DNA from: Oligoflexia bacterium
GTDB lineage: Bacteria > Bdellovibrionota > UBA1018
Assembly: GCA_025352185.1 (NCBI GenBank)
Contig: JANXTV010000229.1
Location: 1-8,733, forward strand
Reading direction: 5' to 3'
Length of the DNA: 8,733 nt
Positions 1 through 5,738 of this stretch are shown here, piece by piece; within the stretch, counting starts at the first letter, position 1; every line of letters starts with the position of its first letter. The position numbers were made by a program, and so were the translations under genes. The notes under the pieces were generated by a model. It was not told where the DNA came from. It saw only the letters and a list, made by a program, of their open reading frames with translations, and did no database searches.

Positions 1-1
1 C

Positions 2-913
2 CCCGCCCTATTTACGCTGTCGGGAAATAAACTCCTCATGGCCGGTGGACTCAGTGGAGGCGGCGGAATCGCTACCGCGAACTCCTACATCTATAATTAC
101 GATACCGACTCCTGGAGTGCGGCCGCCGTAATGCCGGGCGCCGTCGGAAACGCGGCTTATGCGAAGACCCCGAGCGGGAAGATGTACGTCAGCGGCGGGT
201 ACAGCCACGTCGGCGGAACGACGGACACCTGGTATAATTCTCTCTACCAGTATACCGAAGGCACAAATACTTGGGCGACTCTCGCGACGATGAGTACCAA
301 TCGCGAATGGCACCAGCTTACCCCGTACACGAGCGGCGGAAACGAATACCTCATGGTCACCGGGGGCGACCAGAGCCAAACGTTCGCTACGGTCTTACGG
401 AGCACCGAAGCGTATAACATTAATGCGAACTCCTGGGCTTCGACGGGGAACATGCCCGGGACCACGAACGGGAAAAAGAGCATTCACTTTGCCTATTTCC
501 CGACCGGTTCTAATGCGATCTACGCCTTCGGTGGAAACGGTGGGGACCAGAAATCGGTTTATAAATACAATATCAGCGGAAACAGCTGGGCGGCGACGAC
601 GAGCTTAAACCAGACGCAATATAATAACTTTACGAGTTCCGCAGTTCTCCTCGACGGACGAGTCTTCATGATCTGCGGTTACTACGGGACTGATTTCCAG
701 AAGAACGCCGAGATCTATTCCTTCACCACGCCAGTTACTTTTTCGGCGACGGGTACGAATAATAATTTCGTCTTCTCCCTCACCTCGGGAGCGGGAACTT
801 TTTACGAAAAACTCCGGACTTTCATCCCGCCGTATCCCCTCACCGGCGGACCTTCTCGAGTCACCGCCACGGACGCAAACAGTCACTCGGCTACGGCCGA
901 CGTGAACTATTAA
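2..913 (+). CDS. Kelch-repeat beta-propeller protein, 5'-truncated
   Basis: The reading frame is open to the left edge, so the gene starts outside the window; the ATG at 38 lies inside a Kelch blade and is unlikely to be the true start. The 303 visible residues show about five Kelch-type repeats. Each has a glycine pair after a hydrophobic strand (LLMAGG, MYVSGG, LMVTGG, IYAFGG, MICGYY) followed by a Tyr and a Trp (YNYDTDSW, YQYTEGTNTW, YNINANSW, YKYNISGNSW). The final ~60 residues, after IYSFTTP, are rich in Thr, Ser and Gly and end in TATDANSHSATADVNY, which resembles the closing strand of an Ig- or cadherin-like extracellular module. Kelch propellers are binding scaffolds; in predatory and surface-attached bacteria they often sit in exported adhesin-like proteins. 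Export is inferred here, because the N-terminus is missing. It may be a separate unit from the esterases, since 281 nt and a possible terminator follow. No enzymatic motif was seen. Confidence 0.85.
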   Translation, partial: PALFTLSGNKLLMAGGLSGGGGIATANSYIYNYDTDSWSAAAVMPGAVGNAAYAKTPSGKMYVSGGYSHVGGTTDTWYNSLYQYTEGTNTWATLATMSTNREWHQLTPYTSGGNEYLMVTGGDQSQTFATVLRSTEAYNINANSWASTGNMPGTTNGKKSIHFAYFPTGSNAIYAFGGNGGDQKSVYKYNISGNSWAATTSLNQTQYNNFTSSAVLLDGRVFMICGYYGTDFQKNAEIYSFTTPVTFSATGTNNNFVFSLTSGAGTFYEKLRTFIPPYPLTGGPSRVTATDANSHSATADVNY

Positions 914-962
914 GTCACCGTCGAAGCACCCGACCGGACGAAATCATCTCATTCGTAGTTCT

Positions 963-989
963 AAAAACGGGTCATTCCCGAAAGTTTTT
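963..989 (+). terminator. Possible weak Rho-independent terminator after the Kelch gene
   Basis: An A-run (963-967) is followed by CGGG (968-971), a 5-nt loop, CCCG (977-980), AAAG and a run of five T (985-989). The outer AAAAAC/GTTTTT can also pair. An alternative, mutually exclusive hairpin CCCGAA (977-982)/TTCGGG (992-997) overlaps it. The stem is short, so this is tentative. The rest of 914-1194 holds no gene that I can support, and I saw no clear sigma-70 promoter for the next gene. Confidence 0.35.
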
Positions 990-1180
990 CATTCGGGCCG
1001 AAAAAAATGACGCGACGAATGTTCAGGATTCTTAGCCATATTCAGCCGAAAACACAGTTCCTCTTTTTTACGCGCGAACCACGATCCTGATTTGCATCGT
1101 CGATTCGAAATTGAAAATTCTGCCGACGTCGAAATCGACACATCTTTCTCGACCATTTTTACACGCCTATGCTGGTATTC

Positions 1181-1186
1181 AGGCGG
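1181..1186 (+). promoter_or_regulatory. Ribosome binding site that decides the start of the CBM6 esterase
   Basis: AGGCGG lies 8 nt upstream of the ATG at 1195. The ATG opens a clean signal peptide. The in-frame TTG at 1111 would put 28 polar residues in front of it and has no comparable site, so 1195 is the better start. Confidence 0.6.
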
Positions 1187-1194
1187 GCTATTTC

Positions 1195-3621
1195 ATGAAG
1201 AACGTATTTCACCAGGGGATTCTTCTCCTTTCTTTTTTCACGGTCGCGATTTCCGCGCGGGCTGATTCGGTCCAAGTAGACTTCGGCGCTCCCGCCGCGT
1301 TGCCCTCCAGATGGAATAACGGGCAGGGACTGGCGAAAGTCGGCGCGAAAGCCACCCTAAAAAATTCTTCCGATGGAGTAACGCCTTTCGTGCTCGAGAC
1401 GATGACGAGTTTTAATACCGTAAATAATTTCGGAACCTCCACGGCCGCCTCCTCCCTCGGGCTTCCTTCGGTCACGACTTCCGATTCGTTTTTTGGAAAT
1501 ACTGTTCCATTCGGCGACGGGAATATCTACGACTCCGCGACGCTCGAACTTCGGGGCCTGGATCCGAACCAGGCTTATACTTTTCAGTTCTTCGCTTCCC
1601 GCATGGCGGGTGACGGCGTAAATCGTGAGACTCGGTACACTTTAAACGGTGCCACCTCGAGTGCGGTTACGTTAAATGCGACCGATAACACGGCGGGTGT
1701 CGCGACGAGCGCCCCTATCCGACCGAACGCAAATGGAGTCATTCGAGTCGTCCTCGGAAAAGGCGCAGCGAATAACTCTCCGTTCGGTTTCTATTACCTG
1801 GGTTCGATGAAATTCAGCTACGCATCCGCGCCAGCTCCGGCGCCCGTTACATCTCCCGCTCCGACTGCAACGGCGACTCCGCCCGCAGTGCCACCGGTGA
1901 CTACACCTCCCGCTACGTCTGCCGCACGAATTGAAGCCGAGGCTTTTTCCGCGATGTCGGGAATTCTGTCTGAACAAACCGCCGATGTGGACGGCGCGCA
2001 AAATATCGGCTGGATCGATAATGGGGACTGGGCTGAGTATTCCGTAAATCTCGCGACGGCGGGGACCTACACGCTGAATTACCGAGTCGCCTCCCCTTAC
2101 AGCACGGGCATCATCGAGACGAGCTCGAGCACCGGTCCCGGATTTGCGTCTACGCAGGTCCCGGCGACGGGCGGGTGGCAGACGTGGCAAACGGTGAGCA
2201 CCACGATTTCACTGAACTCGGGACCCCAAACGATTAAACTCAGTTTTCCCGTAGGCGGAATTAATCTGAACTGGTTCGAAATCCGTTCCGGAAATTCCGT
2301 TCCGGTACCAAACGTAACGACTCTTTCGGCGACGGGGACCACGCACCTCGAGGCGGAAGCATATACGAAAATGTCCGGCATTCAGACGGAATCGACCCAG
2401 GACGTGGGCGGTACGCTCGATGTGGGTTGGATTGATCTCGGCGACTTCCTCGAGTACGCCATCACCGTGCCTTCGGCCGGAAATTATTCCGTATCGTTCC
2501 GCGTGGCAAGTCCGGTCGGCGGTTCCTCGATTCAGGCTTATTCAAATGGGAGCCTCCTCGGAACTGCATCCGTCCCGAACACCGGCTCGTGGCAAAACTG
2601 GCAGACGATTAGCGTAAACCTCCCGCTTAGTGCGGGAGCGCAAACGTTTCGTCTCCAATTTCCAAGCGGTGGGTTGAATCTGAACTGGTTCGAATTCCTC
2701 CGCTCGGGTGCGACTCCGGCTCCCGTTCCGTCACCCGTAACGGTTCCCTCTCCGGTACCCGTTCCTTCACCGATCACTCCTCCTCCCGCTCCGACGGGCC
2801 GCGGAGTGACGACGCTCCGTCCGCTCGGTTCTACCGCCGCCGGATACGGATACGTCGAGTACCTTCCGGCGGGCTATTCCGCTTCTGGAAATTGGCCGAT
2901 CCTCATCATGCTCCACGGCGTGGGTGAAGAAGGAAACGGAACGAGCCAGCTCAGTTCCGTTCGGAATAACGGACCAAACAACGAGATTGATAACCGCGGA
3001 AGAGATTTTCCGATGGTCATCCTGACTCCGCAGTTCCCGTCCTGGGTCACTCCGAATGGAGACACGACCGGACTGGATGCGTTCGTGACCTACGCACTTG
3101 CGAATTATAAGGTGAACTCGAAGCGCCTCTACATGACCGGCCTGAGCATGGGCGGCGGAGGCACGTGGGACTACGCGGCCGCGCACGGCGATCGTTTAGC
3201 GGCGATCGTTCCGATCTGCGGAGCGACGTCGACCCAGTCGACGGATGCCCACGGCCAACTCCTCGTAAACCAAGGCGTCGCCGTTTGGAGCGCCCATGCC
3301 CTCGACGACGGTACGGTCAGCGTGAAGAACACGACCCTCTGGATGGACGCCATCGGCCGCGCCTACGGCGGCGCGGGTGGTGAAATCACCTTCCAGAATT
3401 ACGCCTGGGCTTGGACCGGCTCCTCGACCATGCACTTCGATCTCGCCCAGAAACAGTGGCTCTTCGTAAACAACTACCAGGGCTACCGCGATAACGCCGG
3501 AAATCCCTATAATCCGAAACAGATCATGACCCTTTATTCATCGGGTGGACACGGCATCTGGGACCGCATGTACAGCGATCCGAACGTTTACGAGTGGCTG
3601 CTTTCCCAATCGAGACCCTAG
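1195..3621 (+). CDS. Secreted modular carbohydrate esterase with two CBM6 modules
   Basis: 808 aa. Residues 1-23 are a signal peptide ending ARA. Residues 24-210 form a beta-sandwich domain (VQVDFG start; GLDPNQAYTFQFFASR; late GFYYLGSMKFSY) of a type seen at the N-terminus of secreted carbohydrate-active enzymes. A Pro/Thr/Ala linker covers 211-243. Two tandem CBM6 modules follow (about 244-365 and 383-502), each running from an EAEAF/EAEAY strand through GWID and GDW/GDF to NLNWFE. A Pro/Val/Ser linker (503-537) leads to an alpha/beta-hydrolase domain (538-808). This has MLHG for the oxyanion region (H574-G575), the nucleophile elbow GLSMGG (Ser651), an acid at DDGTV (Asp705 likely) and GGHG (His786), so the triad is complete. 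It resembles CE1/feruloyl-esterase-like and PHB-depolymerase-like enzymes (COG4099 type). CBM6 modules bind xylan or beta-glucans, so removal of ester groups from a plant or microbial polysaccharide is the likely role; the exact substrate cannot be read. It sits 111 nt ahead of a paralogous lipoprotein esterase. Confidence 0.93.
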   Translation: MKNVFHQGILLLSFFTVAISARADSVQVDFGAPAALPSRWNNGQGLAKVGAKATLKNSSDGVTPFVLETMTSFNTVNNFGTSTAASSLGLPSVTTSDSFFGNTVPFGDGNIYDSATLELRGLDPNQAYTFQFFASRMAGDGVNRETRYTLNGATSSAVTLNATDNTAGVATSAPIRPNANGVIRVVLGKGAANNSPFGFYYLGSMKFSYASAPAPAPVTSPAPTATATPPAVPPVTTPPATSAARIEAEAFSAMSGILSEQTADVDGAQNIGWIDNGDWAEYSVNLATAGTYTLNYRVASPYSTGIIETSSSTGPGFASTQVPATGGWQTWQTVSTTISLNSGPQTIKLSFPVGGINLNWFEIRSGNSVPVPNVTTLSATGTTHLEAEAYTKMSGIQTESTQDVGGTLDVGWIDLGDFLEYAITVPSAGNYSVSFRVASPVGGSSIQAYSNGSLLGTASVPNTGSWQNWQTISVNLPLSAGAQTFRLQFPSGGLNLNWFEFLRSGATPAPVPSPVTVPSPVPVPSPITPPPAPTGRGVTTLRPLGSTAAGYGYVEYLPAGYSASGNWPILIMLHGVGEEGNGTSQLSSVRNNGPNNEIDNRGRDFPMVILTPQFPSWVTPNGDTTGLDAFVTYALANYKVNSKRLYMTGLSMGGGGTWDYAAAHGDRLAAIVPICGATSTQSTDAHGQLLVNQGVAVWSAHALDDGTVSVKNTTLWMDAIGRAYGGAGGEITFQNYAWAWTGSSTMHFDLAQKQWLFVNNYQGYRDNAGNPYNPKQIMTLYSSGGHGIWDRMYSDPNVYEWLLSQSRP

Positions 3622-3636
3622 TTTCGGACTCTGCTT

Positions 3637-3665
3637 TTGCCCTGATTAAAATGAAGTCGTCTAAA
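3637..3665 (+). promoter_or_regulatory. Candidate sigma-70 promoter between the two esterase genes
   Basis: TTGCCC (3637-3642), a 17-nt spacer and TCTAAA (3660-3665) each match the consensus at 4 of 6 positions. A transcript from here would begin close to the 5' side of the hairpin at 3668. This is weak evidence based on spacing and similarity only. Confidence 0.22.
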
Positions 3666-3667
3666 TC

Positions 3668-3706
3668 GGCCCGTAAGGTGTGTCGGCGTTGACCCCTTAC
3701 GGGGCC
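3668..3706 (+). other. Strong intergenic hairpin without a U-tract
   Basis: GGCCCGTAAGG (3668-3678) pairs with CCTTACGGGGCC (3695-3706), giving eleven base pairs with a single bulged G and a 16-nt loop. No T-run follows, so it is not a standard Rho-independent terminator. It lies between two co-directional paralogous esterase genes, 47 nt after the first stop and 26 nt before the second start. It could be an mRNA-stabilising or processing stem, a leaky terminator, or a protein-binding site at the DNA level. Confidence 0.6.
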
Positions 3707-3732
3707 AATCCTGAAGAGGTAAACTGGAGAGT

Positions 3733-4752
3733 ATGGACCTTCGAAATCACACCCGAATTTTAAATCTCTCCGGAGCCGCCCTTCTGTCGGTGACCTTCGG
3801 ATTTATACTCTCGGGTTGTCTTTCCTCCGGAACCGTTTCGCCAACCACTCTATCGGCGATCACGAATTGCTCTCCCGGTTCGACGATCTGTCCTTCCGCA
3901 CCACCGGCCTCCTCGAGAAATTTTACTTCGACCACTACCGCGATCGGCGTCACCACCGACCGCATCCTCGGCTCGACGACGGCCCCTTACGGTTTCGTTG
4001 AATACCTTCCCGGCGATTATAATACATCGACGAGTCGCCAGTGGCCGCTCATCATCATGCTTCACGGGCTCGGAGAAGAAGGTCCGGGTACGAGTAACGC
4101 GGAAGTCGAGCGTGCGGCAGTCCACGGGCCGAACCGACGGATTCGCGAAGGTCGACACTTTCCTGCGGTCATCCTCACTCCCCAGTCCCCCGTTTGGTGG
4201 GATCCGGCGAATGTGAATAAACTCATCGACTACGCTCTTTCCCATTACCGCATTGATTCGGGACGCGTGTACGTGACCGGACTGAGCATGGGCGGCGGCG
4301 GAACCTGGGATATCGGCGGGCACTCGCTCGCTTCGACAAAAATCGCGGCGATCGTTCCGATTGCCGGTGCCGCTTACGCAAACTCAACCGGCGCCGCGAA
4401 TATGACGAGTAATCATATCTCCGTATGGGCCTTCCATAACCAAGACGATCCGACCGTGACGATTCAGAACTCGGATAGCTGGCTGAACGCTTTCGGCGGG
4501 ATTCTCGGCTCCGGAAATTCCGTACGCGCGGATAATCCGACCGGTGGTCCGACGAAGACCGCGCATTTCCGAACGAGTGATCGACGCTGGGAATGGCGCG
4601 ACGGCGTAAACGAAACCGGAGTGACGACCGGAGCGACGTATTCGACTGATTACCACTATACGGTGAATCCGACCGGCGGACACGACTCCTGGACCGCCGC
4701 TTACGCGAACGAAGCGCTGTGGACCTGGTTGTTCAAACAGACCCGCGACTAG
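3733..4752 (+). CDS. Lipoprotein carbohydrate esterase, paralogue of the CBM6 esterase
   Basis: 339 aa. The N-terminus is basic, then hydrophobic, and ends in the lipobox LSGC, so Cys29 would be lipidated and the enzyme anchored to a membrane, probably at the periplasmic or outer face. A low-complexity Ser/Thr/Pro tether (about 30-70) leads into an alpha/beta-hydrolase domain (about 72-339). This has MLHG (H111-G112), the nucleophile elbow GLSMGG (Ser185), the acid at QDDPTV (Asp239 likely) and GGHDSW (His317). The domain aligns along its whole length with residues 538-808 of the preceding protein; shared blocks include VEYLP, MLHG.GEEG, FP.VILTPQ and GLSMGGGGTWD. This one has no binding module. 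Purine-rich AAGAGGT (3714-3720) and TGGAGAG just before the ATG are imperfect ribosome sites, one too far and the other too close. It is probably co-transcribed with, or independently tuned from, the upstream esterase. Predicted substrate: ester groups on a polysaccharide; specificity unknown. Confidence 0.92.
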   Translation: MDLRNHTRILNLSGAALLSVTFGFILSGCLSSGTVSPTTLSAITNCSPGSTICPSAPPASSRNFTSTTTAIGVTTDRILGSTTAPYGFVEYLPGDYNTSTSRQWPLIIMLHGLGEEGPGTSNAEVERAAVHGPNRRIREGRHFPAVILTPQSPVWWDPANVNKLIDYALSHYRIDSGRVYVTGLSMGGGGTWDIGGHSLASTKIAAIVPIAGAAYANSTGAANMTSNHISVWAFHNQDDPTVTIQNSDSWLNAFGGILGSGNSVRADNPTGGPTKTAHFRTSDRRWEWRDGVNETGVTTGATYSTDYHYTVNPTGGHDSWTAAYANEALWTWLFKQTRD

Positions 4753-4758
4753 TCCAAA

Positions 4759-4783
4759 CTGGCCAACCAGATTGCATTTTTTT
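4759..4783 (+). terminator. Possible weak terminator between convergent genes
   Basis: CTGG (4759-4762), loop CCAA and CCAG (4767-4770) are followed six bases later by seven T (4777-4783), just after the esterase stop. The stem is only 4 bp, so termination here is plausible but unproven. The T-run overlaps the stop codon of the convergent transposase-like gene. Confidence 0.35.
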
Positions 4784-5678
4784 AAATAAGCTCCGTGTTA
4801 TGAAAGTGCATATAGAGCTCGAGGTGCAGATGCAGGCCAATTTTAGTTTTCGTCGTACACCAAGTTCGACGCGCGAGACGGTTTAAGTTTGCCCGGAGCA
4901 TTGCACAGGTATGATTCAGCGTGAACAAGGGATCAAATCCGATCCGTTTTAGTTCTCCAAATCCAGCAATTCTTCCTTTACGTGATTTATACGCCTCATG
5001 CCCGGCGGAGAGAAAATGCTTACGGATATGTCGAGGATACTCCGGATCGCAATCGGATCGAAAAATGGCTCGCTCGTCCACAGTCGCTCGAAGCCGGCTA
5101 AAGAGCCGGTTCAAGCCCGAAGATCTTTCGTCTTTTATAGGCCCGTATTTGCGGCGGGAGACCTCAATTAGAGGGTGCCTCGCAGAAAGATTCGATACTT
5201 CAAACCCGAGAATTTCGCGGGTATCCGAGTTCACCGCTAAAGAGACACTCAAAGGTTTACACTTCGTGTGAAGGCTGGTCACTAGATCATCGAACTGAAT
5301 GCGGGAAACCGGGGCGGCACTAATTGCTTTACGTCGCCTGTCATTCTGAATTCCCGCCCATCTCGCCATGTGACGAAATTTTCTTACGACCGTGTGACGA
5401 CTCACTCCCAGAATCAGAGCGGCCCTCCTTTGGCTCACTGAAGAAGATAGGAGCAGATATACACTCTGATTTAAGCCCGGTTTTTTTTGGTAGTAGCTTG
5501 AATCGTAAGTTTGACTCGAAAAGAAACGCCTACAGTTCTTACAGCGATAACGTTGCACTAACTTGCGAGAACATTTTCTACGGTAAAAGCCAGCGCGGAC
5601 CACTAGTCCAGATCGCGGACCGGAGACGGGCAGTGAGCAGAAGAGCGAAGGACAGAGAGGTGAATTCATTCCACCCAT
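4782..5678 (-). CDS. IS1-like zinc-ribbon/HTH transposase-type protein
   Basis: 298 aa from the ATG at 5678. A start three codons in, at 5669 (MNSPLCPS...), would also fit. No clear ribosome site precedes either. Residues 9-54 form a zinc-ribbon-like N-terminus (C9, C14, then C46-x2-C49, followed by RRFFSSQTYD), as in IS1/IS1595-type transposases. Residues about 65-105 are a helix-turn-helix (SQRRAALILGVSRHTVVRKF). The remainder resembles a DDE-type core, with an Asp pair at 130-131 (QFDDL), Asp199/Asp201 (RSDCDPEY), and the terminal arginine-rich block LRANLNRLARRTWCTTK. Where IS1 transposases carry the catalytic Glu of the IER..N..LR block, this protein has Asn255 (LNHTCAMLR), so catalysis by a canonical DDE triad is doubtful. 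The first cysteine pair is CxxxxC rather than the usual CxxC. Lower G+C than its neighbours suggests transfer. It could be a functional IS of a divergent group, a decayed one, or a domesticated DNA-binding protein. Confidence 0.75.
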   Translation of the reverse strand: MGGMNSPLCPSLFCSLPVSGPRSGLVVRAGFYRRKCSRKLVQRYRCKNCRRFFSSQTYDSSYYQKKPGLNQSVYLLLSSSVSQRRAALILGVSRHTVVRKFRHMARWAGIQNDRRRKAISAAPVSRIQFDDLVTSLHTKCKPLSVSLAVNSDTREILGFEVSNLSARHPLIEVSRRKYGPIKDERSSGLNRLFSRLRATVDERAIFRSDCDPEYPRHIRKHFLSAGHEAYKSRKGRIAGFGELKRIGFDPLFTLNHTCAMLRANLNRLARRTWCTTKTKIGLHLHLELYMHFHNTELI

Positions 5679-5738
5679 TAAGCAATTGCCAGTCCAAACC
5701 GGAACTTAGAATTTAGAAGCGCAATGTTGTGGGGCAGT

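Larger units (their letters stand above)
4751..5702. mobile_element. Candidate IS-like insertion bracketed by 12-bp direct repeats
   Basis: AGTCCAAACTGG at 4751-4762 and AGTCCAAACCGG at 5691-5702 match at 11 of 12 bases in direct orientation. They enclose a transposase-like gene tightly, with 19 nt between repeat and stop and 12 nt between repeat and start. Base composition inside is lower in G+C than outside: by hand count, three sampled 60-nt lines gave 38, 45 and 53 percent, against 60-70 percent in sampled esterase lines. The repeats could be a target-site duplication, but 12 bp would be long and I found no convincing terminal inverted repeats. The boundaries are therefore tentative; the left repeat overlaps the esterase stop codon. 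Confidence 0.3.

Noticed and set aside
1111..1194. TTG-initiated N-terminal extension of the CBM6 esterase
   Set aside because: It puts 28 polar residues in front of a good signal peptide and lacks a ribosome site; the ATG at 1195 has AGGCGG 8 nt upstream.
1672..2190. 172-codon minus-strand open frame opposite the CBM6 esterase
   Set aside because: It is Arg-rich low-complexity translation antisense to a clearly conserved gene, as expected for high-GC coding DNA; no family resemblance.
2705..2790. Repetitive DNA between CBM6 and hydrolase that might be a tandem repeat or CRISPR-like array
   Set aside because: It is codon repetition of a Pro/Val/Ser protein linker, in frame with the esterase; there are no spacers.
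3850..4323. 157-codon minus-strand open frame opposite the lipoprotein esterase
   Set aside because: Antisense shadow of a conserved hydrolase frame with no recognisable domain and no ribosome site noted.
4751..5702. Terminal inverted repeats for the transposase-like gene (ACTGGC..ATTGC at both ends)
   Set aside because: Only short gapped matches could be found, with unequal spacing; not convincing as IS ends.
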